In this document: positions 1 through 11,047 of the stretch, in pieces
Layout of the letters: each line of letters opens with the position of its first letter
Numbering within the stretch: position 1 is the stretch's first letter
Assembly (NCBI GenBank): GCA_036510735.1
Contig: DATCDK010000150.1
Span: 1-19,741, forward strand
Direction: 5' to 3'
Source: PALSA-607 sp036510735
GTDB taxonomy: Bacteria > Actinomycetota > Actinomycetes > Acidothermales > Acidothermaceae
Length of the DNA stretch: 19,741 nucleotides
Program-made: the position numbers and the translations under genes
Notes under the pieces: model-generated
Databases searched by the model: none
The model's input: only the letters and a program-made list of their open reading frames with translations
What the model was told of the DNA's origin: nothing

Positions 1-102
1 CATCGCATCGACGTAGGTCAAAACCGGGGCGGACTATCCGCGCCCTCGCAGCGCCGACCCGAACCGCCGATCCAACAACTACCGGCCGTCCCCCGACGCC
101 TT

Positions 103-124
103 ACATGCGTCGAGTGAAGGAATT
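103..124. repeat. Dispersed repeat half-site, copy 1
   Basis: These 22 nt match 9596-9617 with a single mismatch at the seventh base (G here, A there). The match covers the outer palindrome arm plus the flanking ACATG, so similarity extends beyond what base pairing requires. Both copies lie immediately 3' of a ribosomal/RNAP transcription unit on the minus strand. Confidence 0.7.
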
Positions 125-173
125 CGGTCGGCTAATTCGACCGAAAATTATGCGCCAAATTCCTTCACTCGAC
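109..173 (-). terminator. Palindromic 3'-end element after rpoC (copy 1 of 2)
   Basis: Two perfect 16-nt inverted arms (109-124 and 158-173) enclose 33 nt. Inside them is a second hairpin (123-130 with 138-145, 8 bp). The element lies about 70 nt after the rpoC stop codon on the transcribed strand. There is no long U-tract, but actinobacterial terminators often lack one. A close relative sits after rplA at 9596-9663. The terminator role is inferred from position and structure; it could equally be a dispersed palindromic repeat that has settled at operon ends. Confidence 0.6.
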
Positions 174-242
174 GAACAACCTGTCACACGGGCGGGTTCT
201 CGCACGGGCTTCGTTCCTCAGCCCACCTCGAACCGCGCCGGC

Positions 243-4139
<3,897 letters not shown>

Positions 4140-4207
4140 AGGTTGTCTTCTCTCTCCTGGTAACCGTCGATCAGGACCAAAAACGGCGGGTCAGCGCCGG
4201 GCTAGCC

Positions 4208-7200
4208 CTAGACCTCTTCGACGCTGCTCGGCTCGCGCCGGGACAGGTCGATACCGAGCTCTTCCGCGGCGCGGAAGACCTCATCGTCGGTGTCACGCAT
4301 CTCCAACGTCATGCCGTCGCTGGAGAGCACCTCGACGTTCAGGCACAGCGACTGCATTTCCTTGATGAGCACCTTGAATGACTCGGGAATGCCGGGCTCG
4401 GGGATGTTCTCGCCCTTGACGATCGCCTCGTAGACCTTGACCCGGCCAAGGACGTCGTCGGACTTGATGGTGAGCAACTCCTGCAGCGCGTAAGCAGCGC
4501 CATAGGCCTCGAGCGCCCAGACCTCCATCTCACCAAACCGCTGGCCACCGAACTGCGCCTTACCACCCAACGGCTGCTGGGTGATCATCGAATAGGGGCC
4601 GGTCGAGCGAGCGTGGAGCTTGTCGTCGACGAGGTGGTGCAGCTTCAGGATGTAGATGTATCCGACGCTGACCGCCTCCGGGTAGAGCTCACCCGAACGA
4701 CCGTCGTATAGGCGCGCCTTGCCGTTCTCTCCGACCGGACGTTGTCCGTCGGCGTTCGGCAAGGTCGACCCGAGCAGACCGGTGATCTCGTCCTCACGGG
4801 CGCCGTCAAAAACCGGCGTCGCGACCAGCGTGTTCGGCGGAGCCTCGAGCGCGCCGATGTCGGCGAGCCGCTGCTGCCAGCCATCCTTCGCGCCGGTCGA
4901 CTCGACCTTCCAGCCACTCTTCGCAGCCCAGCCAAGGTGCGTTTCGAGAACCTGGCCGACGTTCATGCGGCCAGGCACACCCAGCGGGTTGAGAACGATG
5001 TCCACAGGTGTGCCGTCAGCGAGGAATGGCATGTCCTCTTCCGGCAGGATCTTGGAGATGACGCCCTTGTTCCCGTGCCGGCCGGCCAGCTTGTCGCCGT
5101 CCGTGATCTTGCGCTTCTGCGCGACGTACACCCGCACCAGTTCGTTGACGCCCGGGGGCAGCTCAGCGTCGTCGCGGGTGAACACCTTGACGTCGATGAC
5201 CTTGCCCTTTTCACCGTGCGGCACCTTCAGCGAGGTGTCGCGCACTTCGCGCGCCTTCTCACCGAAGATCGCGCGCAGCAGCCGCTCTTCAGGCGTCAGC
5301 TCGGTCTCGCCCTTGGGCGTGACCTTGCCAACAAGAACGTCACCCGGGACGACGTCTGCTCCGACGCGGATGATGCCGCGCTCGTCGAGGTCAGCGAGCA
5401 CTTCCTCGCTCACGTTCGGGATGTCGCGGGTGATCTCCTCCGGCCCCAGCTTGGTGTCACGTGCATCGACTTCGTGCTCCTCGATGTGGATCGATGAGAG
5501 CACGTCGTCTTGCACGAGACGCTGCGACAAGATGATCGCGTCTTCGTAGTTGTGACCTTCCCACGGCATGAACGCCACGAGCAGGTTGCGACCCAACGCC
5601 ATTTCACCTTGGTCGGTGCACGGACCGTCGGCGATCGCGGCGCCGGCCTGCAGTCGCTGGCCTTCGCTCACGATCGGGCGCTGGTTGATGCAGGTGCCCT
5701 GGTTGGAACGGCGGAACTTCGCCATCCGGTACGTCGTGCGTGTGCCGTCGTCGTTCATGACGGTGATCGCGTCGGAGGAAACCTCTTCGACGACACCGTC
5801 CTTCGCGGACGTGACAACGTCGCCGGCGTCGACAGCGGCACGAAACTCCATGCCGGTGCCGACCAGTGGCGCTTCGGACTTCAACAGCGGCACCGACTGG
5901 CGCTGCATGTTGGAGCCCATCAGTGCACGGTTCGCGTCGTCGTGCTCGAGGAACGGGATCATCGCTGTCGCGACCGACACCATCTGGCGCGGCGAAACGT
6001 CCATGTAGTCGACCGCTGCGGGCGTGACGAAGTCGACCTCGCCACCCTTACGGCGAACCAACACCCGGTCTTCGGCGAAGTGACCGTCGTCCTTCAACGG
6101 CGCGTTCGCCTGCGCGATGACGAAACGATCCTCTTCGTCAGCAGTCAGGTAGTCGACGTCGTCGGTGACCTTGCCCTTGACGGCGCGGCGGTACGGCGTC
6201 TCGACGAATCCGAATGCATTGATCCGGCCATGCGTCGCGAGCGATCCGATCAGGCCGATGTTCGGACCCTCAGGAGTCTCGATCGGACACATGCGGCCGT
6301 AGTGACTCGGGTGAACGTCGCGGACCTCGAAACCTGCGCGCTCACGCGACAGACCGCCCGGGCCAAGCGCCGACAGGCGACGCTTGTGGGTGAGGCCGGC
6401 CAACGGGTTGGTCTGGTCCATGAACTGGCTGAGCTGCGAAGTCCCGAAGAACTCCTTGATGCTCGCGACCACGGGGCGAATGTTGATCAGGGTCTGCGGC
6501 GTGATCGCCTCGACGTCCTGTGTCGTCATCCGCTCGCGGACAACCCGCTCCATACGAGCAAGGCCGAGCCGCACCTGGTTCTGAATCAGCTCGCCGACCG
6601 TACGCAAACGACGGTTGCCGAAGTGGTCGATGTCGTCTTCCTCAACCGGAACCGCGCGACCGTTCAAGTTCATCTCGGTCTCGCCGGCGTGCAGCCGGAC
6701 GATGTATTCGACCGTGGCAACGATGTCATCTTCGGTCATCGTGCCTTGCGTGAACGGCAACTCGAGACCGAGCTTCTTGTTGATCTTGTAGCGACCAACC
6801 TTGGCAAGGTCATAGCGCTTCGGGTTGAAGTACAAGTTGTCGAGGAGCGTCTGCGCAGCCTCACGCGTCGGCGGCTCGCCCGGGCGCAACTTGCGGTAGA
6901 TGTCGATGAGGGCTTCGTCCTGGGTGTGGACGTGGTCCTTCTCCAGCGTTGCGCGCATCGACTCGTACTGACCGAAGCGGTCGAGAATCCGAGCGTCGTC
7001 CCAGCCCAGTGCCTTGAGCAGCACCGTGACGCTTTGCTTACGCTTGCGGTCGACACGCACGCCGACGGCGTCCCGCTTGTCGATCTCGAACTCGAGCCAC
7101 GCACCGCGGCTCGGGATGATCTTGCAGCCGAAGACGTCCTTGTCGGAGGTCTTGTCGATCGTCTTGTCGAAGTAGACGCCCGGCGAGCGGACGAGCTGCG

Positions 7201-7699
7201 AGACGACGACACGCTCGGTGCCGTTGATGATGAAGGTGCCCTTGTCGGTCATCAGCGGGAAGTCGCCCATGAAGACCGTCTGGCTCTTGATCTCACCGGT
7301 GCCGTTGTTCACGAACTCGGCCGTCACGAACATCGGCGCCGAGTAGGTGAAGTCGCGCTCCTTGCACTCCTCGATGGAGTTCTTGGCAGGCTCGAACCGG
7401 TGATCGCGAAACGACAGCGACATGGTTCCGGAGAAGTCCTCGATCGGACTGATCTCCTCGAAGATCTCCTCGAGGCCCGACGACAGGTTCACGTCGTCTC
7501 GGCCCGCCTTTGTGGCAGCGTCGACGCGGGCTTTCCAGACGTCGTTGCCGAGGAGCCAGTCGAAAGACTCGACCTGCAAAGCTAGGAGGTTCGGAACCTC
7601 AAGTGGTTCACGGATCTTGGCGAAGCTAACGCGGGGTGGTGCATAGGTAGGTCCAGAAGTGCGGGGGCCGGACGTCGATGTGCTGCGCGAGGCGGCCAA
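4208..7699 (-). CDS. rpoB: DNA-directed RNA polymerase subunit beta
   Basis: RpoB, 1163 aa from the start chosen here. That start is a TTG codon preceded by GGAAGGA seven bases upstream, giving MAASRSTST, very like Streptomyces RpoB. The longest open frame begins 13 codons earlier at a GTG (7738) with no Shine-Dalgarno sequence. The protein starts RVSFAKIREPLEVPNLLALQ near residue 23. The rifampicin region at about 419-445 reads GTSQLSQFMDQTNPLAGL then THKRRLSAL, with the drug-contact Asp, His and Ser all in the sensitive form. The C-terminal GRHGNKGVISK and QQPLGGKAQFGGQRFGEMEV motifs are intact. It follows rplL after a 342-bp gap containing a hairpin, and precedes rpoC. Confidence 0.98.
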   Translation of the reverse strand: MAASRSTSTSGPRTSGPTYAPPRVSFAKIREPLEVPNLLALQVESFDWLLGNDVWKARVDAATKAGRDDVNLSSGLEEIFEEISPIEDFSGTMSLSFRDHRFEPAKNSIEECKERDFTYSAPMFVTAEFVNNGTGEIKSQTVFMGDFPLMTDKGTFIINGTERVVVSQLVRSPGVYFDKTIDKTSDKDVFGCKIIPSRGAWLEFEIDKRDAVGVRVDRKRKQSVTVLLKALGWDDARILDRFGQYESMRATLEKDHVHTQDEALIDIYRKLRPGEPPTREAAQTLLDNLYFNPKRYDLAKVGRYKINKKLGLELPFTQGTMTEDDIVATVEYIVRLHAGETEMNLNGRAVPVEEDDIDHFGNRRLRTVGELIQNQVRLGLARMERVVRERMTTQDVEAITPQTLINIRPVVASIKEFFGTSQLSQFMDQTNPLAGLTHKRRLSALGPGGLSRERAGFEVRDVHPSHYGRMCPIETPEGPNIGLIGSLATHGRINAFGFVETPYRRAVKGKVTDDVDYLTADEEDRFVIAQANAPLKDDGHFAEDRVLVRRKGGEVDFVTPAAVDYMDVSPRQMVSVATAMIPFLEHDDANRALMGSNMQRQSVPLLKSEAPLVGTGMEFRAAVDAGDVVTSAKDGVVEEVSSDAITVMNDDGTRTTYRMAKFRRSNQGTCINQRPIVSEGQRLQAGAAIADGPCTDQGEMALGRNLLVAFMPWEGHNYEDAIILSQRLVQDDVLSSIHIEEHEVDARDTKLGPEEITRDIPNVSEEVLADLDERGIIRVGADVVPGDVLVGKVTPKGETELTPEERLLRAIFGEKAREVRDTSLKVPHGEKGKVIDVKVFTRDDAELPPGVNELVRVYVAQKRKITDGDKLAGRHGNKGVISKILPEEDMPFLADGTPVDIVLNPLGVPGRMNVGQVLETHLGWAAKSGWKVESTGAKDGWQQRLADIGALEAPPNTLVATPVFDGAREDEITGLLGSTLPNADGQRPVGENGKARLYDGRSGELYPEAVSVGYIYILKLHHLVDDKLHARSTGPYSMITQQPLGGKAQFGGQRFGEMEVWALEAYGAAYALQELLTIKSDDVLGRVKVYEAIVKGENIPEPGIPESFKVLIKEMQSLCLNVEVLSSDGMTLEMRDTDDEVFRAAEELGIDLSRREPSSVEEV

Positions 7700-7706
7700 G
7701 TGGGGG

Positions 7707-7713
7707 TCCTTCC
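7707..7713 (-). promoter_or_regulatory. Shine-Dalgarno sequence that sets the rpoB TTG start
   Basis: On the minus strand this reads GGAAGGA, with a 7-nt spacer to TTG at 7699-7697. The upstream GTG at 7738 has no comparable site. The resulting N-terminus agrees with Streptomyces RpoB, so this site decides the start. Confidence 0.8.
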
Positions 7714-7975
7714 AGGGCTCGCAATGTGGCGTGCGCACGACGACGGAGCACCCGAGTTCTCACTCAGGCGTCAGAGGACAGCGCAAACGAGCAGCGTACC
7801 CGATGGGCACGCCGCTGTCGAGGCGGCCCTTGCGAGCCGGCCCAATCGGTCCCTGGAGGACCTGTGCAAGTTATTCACAGCTACAAGCGAGGATGCTGCT
7901 GTGACGCCGTGACGTCAAGCTTCTCGGGTGGTTTGTGGGTTCGCAATCACCCACCCGGCCTATCTCCGGACAAAC

Positions 7976-8010
7976 AAACAGCGGCCGCCCCGACGGGACA
8001 GCCGCTGTTT
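7976..8010 (-). terminator. rplL-rpoB attenuator hairpin
   Basis: AAACAGCGGC and GCCGCTGTTT form a perfect 10-bp stem around a 15-nt loop, which itself can pair through CCC and GGG. On the minus strand the stem is followed by GTTTGTTTG, a broken U-rich tract. It begins 31 nt after the rplL stop. The position matches the partial terminator known between rplL and rpoB in other bacteria, where it makes L7/L12 more abundant than RNA polymerase. Read-through to rpoBC is inferred, not seen. Confidence 0.7.
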
Positions 8011-8041
8011 CGTGCTCGGATCGACTCGGACCCGCCGGGAA

Positions 8042-8431
8042 CTACTTGACGGTGACCTTGGCGCCGGCCGCCTCAAGGGTGGTCTTCGCCTTCTCGGCCG
8101 CTTCCTTCGTGCCCTTTTCGATAACAGCCTTGGGCGCGCCATCGACGAGGTCCTTGGCCTCCTTCAAGCCGAGGCTCGTGAGCTCACGAACGGCCTTGAT
8201 GACCTGGATCTTCTGAGCGCCGGCCTCTTCGAGGATGACGTCGAACTCGTCCTGCTCCTCGACTTCGGCAGCAGCGGCGCCGGGGCCGGCCGGGCCAGCC
8301 ACGGCCACGGCGACCGGTGCGGCTGCGGTGACGCCGAAGGTGTCTTCGAACTGCTTCACGAACTCGGAGAGCTCAAGAAGCGTGAGCTCCTTGAACGCAT
8401 CGATCAGGTCGTCGGTGCTGAGCTTCGCCAT
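8042..8431 (-). CDS. rplL: 50S ribosomal protein L7/L12
   Basis: L7/L12, 129 aa, is the multicopy stalk protein that recruits translational GTPases. Residues 1-35 form the dimerisation domain that binds L10. An Ala/Pro/Val/Gly-rich hinge covers about 36-60, and the globular C-terminal domain runs from EFDVILEEAGAQKIQVIKAV to the end, with the typical GLKEAKDLVDGAPK helix. The ATG start is preceded by AGGAAGGA at a 9-nt spacing. It lies 65 bp after rplJ in the same unit, and a hairpin follows its stop codon. Confidence 0.98.
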   Translation of the reverse strand: MAKLSTDDLIDAFKELTLLELSEFVKQFEDTFGVTAAAPVAVAVAGPAGPGAAAAEVEEQDEFDVILEEAGAQKIQVIKAVRELTSLGLKEAKDLVDGAPKAVIEKGTKEAAEKAKTTLEAAGAKVTVK

Positions 8432-8496
8432 GGTGGCGGGTCCTTCCTCAAGTAAATGCAGCGATGTGCGGGGCGGGTGGTGGGAGAAAGCAGGGC

Positions 8497-9285
8497 CTAC
8501 TCGGCGTCGGGCGCCGTCGGTTCGGGTTCGGGTGCGGCTTCGGGTTCGGGTGCGGCTTCGGGTTCGGGTGCGGCTTCCGGTGCGGCGGCTTCGGCAACCG
8601 GCTCGGCTACCTGAGCAACCGGTTCAGCAGCTTCAGCGACCTCGGCGACCTCGGCCACAGGAGCCTCGACGTCCGCCACTTCGGCGGCCGGTTCGGCCGC
8701 CGCCTCCGCGACTGGTGCTTCCGCGACCGGTGCTTCGGCGACCGGAGCAGGTGCCGCTGCAGCTGGGGTGTTCTCGGCTACCTGCGCGCGCAGGGCCTCG
8801 GCCAGTCGGGCGACCTGGGCGAGCGGGGCCTGGAACAGCGCTGCGGCCTTAGACAGGGCGGCATTGGCGGCACCGGCGACCTTGGCGAGGAGCACCTCGC
8901 GGGACTCCAGGTCAGCGATCTTGGAGAGCTCGGCGGCGGTCACGAGCTTGCCGTCGAGTACCCCACCCTTGATCACCAAGAACGGGTTCGCCTTGGCGAA
9001 GTCGCGCAGACTCTTCGCGGCTTCGACGGCGTCGCCCTTGATGAACGCGATCGCCGAGGGACCCGAAAGCATGCTCTCGAGCTCCTGCAGTCCGGCCTCG
9101 CGCACCGCGATCTTGGACAGCGTGTTCTTGACCACCGTGTATTGCGTGGTGGTTCCGAGGCTGTGCCGCAGTTGCGTGAGCTGCGACACGGTCAAGCCGC
9201 GGTACTCGGTGAGCACGGCGGCAGTCGAGGTACGGAAGTTCTCCGTCAACTCGGCGACGTCGGTCACCTTGTCAGGGCTCGGCAT
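8497..9285 (-). CDS. rplJ: 50S ribosomal protein L10 with long Ala/Pro/Glu tail
   Basis: L10, 262 aa, is the stalk base that anchors L7/L12 dimers and represses its own operon. Residues 1-172 are a normal L10 (EYRGLTVSQLTQLR, YTVVKNTLSKIAV, the FIKGD strand and the C-terminal L12-binding helix near 150-172). Usual family length is about 165-190 aa. Residues 174-262 form a tail made only of Ala, Pro, Val, Glu, Asp, Thr and Gln, with PVAEA repeated near 181-195 and PEPEAA repeated three times near 239-257. The ATG start has GGAAGGAGG upstream. The frame stays open through the tail and ends 65 bp before rplL, so the tail looks genuine and not a frameshift product. Confidence 0.97.
   Translation of the reverse strand: MPSPDKVTDVAELTENFRTSTAAVLTEYRGLTVSQLTQLRHSLGTTTQYTVVKNTLSKIAVREAGLQELESMLSGPSAIAFIKGDAVEAAKSLRDFAKANPFLVIKGGVLDGKLVTAAELSKIADLESREVLLAKVAGAANAALSKAAALFQAPLAQVARLAEALRAQVAENTPAAAAPAPVAEAPVAEAPVAEAAAEPAAEVADVEAPVAEVAEVAEAAEPVAQVAEPVAEAAAPEAAPEPEAAPEPEAAPEPEPTAPDAE
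8521..8574 (-). repeat. Three tandem 18-bp repeats in the rplJ tail
   Basis: Three identical consecutive copies of an 18-bp unit (8521-8538, 8539-8556, 8557-8574) encode AAPEPE on the minus strand. A looser 15-bp repeat near 8708-8745 encodes APVAE. In-frame multiples of three suggest growth by replication slippage. Confidence 0.85.
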
Positions 9286-9522
9286 TGGCTGCCGGCCTCC
9301 TTCCGGGTGGAGCCGGCGACATGCGTCGAACCCTCGAGTGACCCCGTAAAAGGGAGCGCCCCGGCGCTAGGCGCACGGGGGCGTGTCGACGCAACGGCGT
9401 CGGACGTTCGTGTACCTGCGCGGGCCGCCCGCTGTTGCGGGCCTTCGGGAGTCCACGACCCGCACGTCAAAGCCGAGAGGCTTGTTAGTGAGGGCCGCAC
9501 ACGCCGACCGGCGGTCTGTGGC
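9286..9522 (-). promoter_or_regulatory. Probable rplJ leader (candidate L10 autoregulatory site)
   Basis: About 235 nt lie between the predicted transcription start (near 9522) and the rplJ ATG. The stretch can form perfect small hairpins at 9427-9442 (GCCCGC with GCGGGC) and 9387-9402 (CGACGC with GCGTCG). A strong Shine-Dalgarno sequence (GGAAGGAGG) ends it. L10-L7/L12 binding to its own mRNA leader is well established in other bacteria. I infer such a site from position and length but did not recognise the consensus kink-turn. Confidence 0.4.
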
Positions 9523-9528
9523 GGGTCA

Positions 9529-9558
9529 ACAGTACGGTCGCCCCCGCCGTCCGGTCAA
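9529..9558 (-). promoter_or_regulatory. Predicted rplJL promoter
   Basis: On the minus strand TTGACC (9553-9558) and TACTGT (9529-9534) are separated by 18 bp. Both fit the actinobacterial housekeeping-sigma pattern. The site lies after the palindromic element that ends the rplK-rplA unit, and before the long rplJ leader. Confidence 0.6.
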
Positions 9559-9595
9559 AACGCACCCGCCCGGTAGCGCATCCAGCCCACCCGAA

Positions 9596-9663
9596 ACATG
9601 CATCGAGTGAAGGAATTACGTTCGTGTCCTCGCGCCGGAAGTCGACGCAATTCCTTCAGTCGG
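9596..9663 (-). terminator. Palindromic 3'-end element after rplA (copy 2 of 2)
   Basis: The arms TGAAGGAATT (9608-9617) and AATTCCTTCA (9649-9658) pair perfectly over 10 bp; beyond them pairing continues imperfectly. They enclose 31 nt. The element begins about 40 nt after the rplA stop. It shares 21 of 22 outer bases with copy 1 after rpoC. Copy 1 keeps a perfect 16-bp stem while this one has decayed on one arm. Its role as terminator of the rplK-rplA transcript is inferred. Confidence 0.55.
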
Positions 9664-9700
9664 CGAGAGGGCGGCGCTGAAGGGCCAGGGGCGCCGAGGG

Positions 9701-10414
9701 TTAGGCGGGCTGGTCTTCGAGCAGGTGGCGGGTTTTGTTCGGGTCGATCTGAACGCCGGGACCCATGGTCGTCGTCACGGTGGCCTTCCGGAGGTACCGG
9801 CCCTTGGCAGACGATGGCTTGAGTCGCAACACCTCATCGAGAGCAGCCGCGTAGTTCTCGACCAACTGGACGTCGGTGAACGTCGTCTTCCCGATGATGA
9901 AGTGCAAGTTCGCCTGCCGGTCGACGCGGAACTCGATCTTGCCGCCCTTGATCTCGGTGACCGCCTTCCCGACGTCGTTGGTGACCGTGCCGGTCTTCGG
10001 GTTCGGCATCAGCCCGCGCGGGCCGAGGACCCGGCCGAGCCGGCCGACCTTGCCCATCAGGTCAGGGGTCGCGACTGCGGAGTCGAAGTCGAGGTAGCCG
10101 GCAGCGACCCGGTCGATCAGCTCGTCGCCACCGACGATGTCGGCGCCTGCGGCCTTGGCCTCCTCGGCGCGGTCGCCGGTGGCGAAGACCAGCACCCGGG
10201 CTGTCTTGCCGGTGCCGTGCGGCAGGTTGACCGTGCCACGCACCATCTGGTCGGCCTTGCGCGGGTCAACGCCCAGGCGCAACGCCACCTCGACGGTGCC
10301 GGCGTTCTTGGTCAGGGAGGTCTCGCGGGCCAGCCGGATCGCGTCCAGCGGCTGGTACAGCTTGTCGGCGTCGACCTTCTCGGCCGCCGCGAGGTATGCC
10401 TTGCTGCGCTTCAT
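9701..10414 (-). CDS. rplA: 50S ribosomal protein L1
   Basis: L1, 237 aa, full length for the family, binds the mobile L1 stalk of 23S rRNA and helps release deacylated tRNA. The sequence shows MKRSKAYLAAAEKVDADKLY at the start, the central GPRGLMPNPKTGTVTNDV signature and the C-terminal TVTTTMGPGVQIDPN strand. ATG is preceded by AAGGAG with a 6-nt spacer. It lies 112 bp downstream of rplK and is almost certainly co-transcribed with it. L1 represses its own operon in many bacteria; I saw no clear binding site. Confidence 0.98.
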   Translation of the reverse strand: MKRSKAYLAAAEKVDADKLYQPLDAIRLARETSLTKNAGTVEVALRLGVDPRKADQMVRGTVNLPHGTGKTARVLVFATGDRAEEAKAAGADIVGGDELIDRVAAGYLDFDSAVATPDLMGKVGRLGRVLGPRGLMPNPKTGTVTNDVGKAVTEIKGGKIEFRVDRQANLHFIIGKTTFTDVQLVENYAAALDEVLRLKPSSAKGRYLRKATVTTTMGPGVQIDPNKTRHLLEDQPA

Positions 10415-10526
10415 AACGTGCTCCTTGGATCTGATCGGAGGTCGTGGTTAGCGGACCGCGCTGGCCCTCCCACGTCACACTGAAAACCGCCCCTGAAGAA
10501 CACCTCTGCGTTGCGGTCTTGGAACC

Positions 10527-10958
10527 TTAGCTGCCGATCGTGATGCCCATCGAACGGGCAGTGCCGGCGATGATCGCCTCAGCGGCCTCGATGTCGCGCG
10601 CGTTCAGGTCGGGCATCTTGGTCTCGGCGATCTGGCGCAGCTGCGCCTTCGAAAGCGACGCGACCTTCACCTTGTGCGGCGTCGGCGAGCCCTTGTCAAC
10701 GCTGGCGGCCTTCTTGATGAGCTCCGCGGCCGGCGGCGTCTTCGTGATGAAGGTGAACGACCGGTCTTCATACACGGAGATCTCAACCGGGATGACGTTG
10801 CCCCGCTGGGCCTCGGTCGCGGCGTTGTACTGCTTGCAGAACTCCATGATGTTGACGCCGTGCTGACCCAGCGCCGGGCCGATCGGCGGGGCCGGCGTCG
10901 CGGCGCCAGCCTTGATCTGCAGCTTGATGATCGCCGCGAGCTTCTTCTTCGGGGGCAT
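10527..10958 (-). CDS. rplK: 50S ribosomal protein L11
   Basis: L11, 143 aa, sits at the GTPase-associated centre with L10 and L12 and contacts elongation factors and the stringent factor. The N-terminal domain has the proline-rich thiostrepton-binding segment (ATPAPPIGPALGQHGVNIM, residues 20-38). The C-terminal RNA-binding domain runs from about 74 and ends with the ARSMGITI motif. ATG is preceded by GAAGGA with a 5-nt spacer. It lies 89 bp after nusG. No thiostrepton-resistance change is evident at the key prolines. Confidence 0.98.
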   Translation of the reverse strand: MPPKKKLAAIIKLQIKAGAATPAPPIGPALGQHGVNIMEFCKQYNAATEAQRGNVIPVEISVYEDRSFTFITKTPPAAELIKKAASVDKGSPTPHKVKVASLSKAQLRQIAETKMPDLNARDIEAAEAIIAGTARSMGITIGS

Positions 10959-11024
10959 GACGGTCCTTCGTAGGTTGAAAGTGCAAAGACAAGAGTACGG
11001 GACGGCGAGGGGTGCTCGTTTTCT

Positions 11025-11039
11025 CGTCCGTCTCGGACG
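11025..11039 (-). terminator. Small hairpin between nusG and rplK
   Basis: CGTCCG and CGGACG form a perfect 6-bp stem with a 3-nt loop just after the nusG stop codon. There is no U-tract (AGAAAACG follows), so at best it is a weak terminator, pause or processing site. Read-through into rplK is expected. Confidence 0.3.
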
Positions 11040-11047
11040 GTTTCGGG

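Larger units (their letters stand above)
7700..8041 (-). other. rplL-rpoB intergenic region (342 nt)
   Basis: No gene is seen here. It holds the rplL-proximal hairpin at 7976-8010 and a second possible hairpin with arms CGGGTGG (7925-7931) and CCACCCG (7951-7957). A minus-strand TTGACG lies near 7913-7918 but has no convincing -10 at the right distance, and a TAACTT hexamer near 7870 lacks a -35. Actinobacteria commonly have an extra rpoB promoter in this gap, but I cannot place one confidently. Confidence 0.6.
9286..9700 (-). other. rplA-rplJ intergenic region (415 nt)
   Basis: No coding gene is supported here. From the rplA side it holds the palindromic element, the predicted rplJ promoter (9529-9558) and the hairpin-containing rplJ leader. 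Plus-strand open frames across it are shadows of GC bias. Confidence 0.7.

Noticed and set aside
16..21. TTGACC on the minus strand at the left edge as a promoter for the next gene (likely rpsL)
   Set aside because: It resembles the rplJ -35, but the -10 would fall outside the window, so it cannot be judged.
5510..7585. A 691-codon open frame on the plus strand opposite rpoB
   Set aside because: Same cause: third-position GC bias keeps the antisense frame open. No domain, start signal or operon context supports it.
8521..8574. Short regular repeats as a possible CRISPR array
   Set aside because: Units are directly abutting 18-mers without spacers, in frame within rplJ.
8464..9576. A 370-codon plus-strand frame opposite rplJ, rich in Gly/Phe/Arg repeats
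   Set aside because: The repeats are the antisense reading of the AAPEPE and APVAE repeats in the L10 tail. It crosses the promoter and leader of rplJ.
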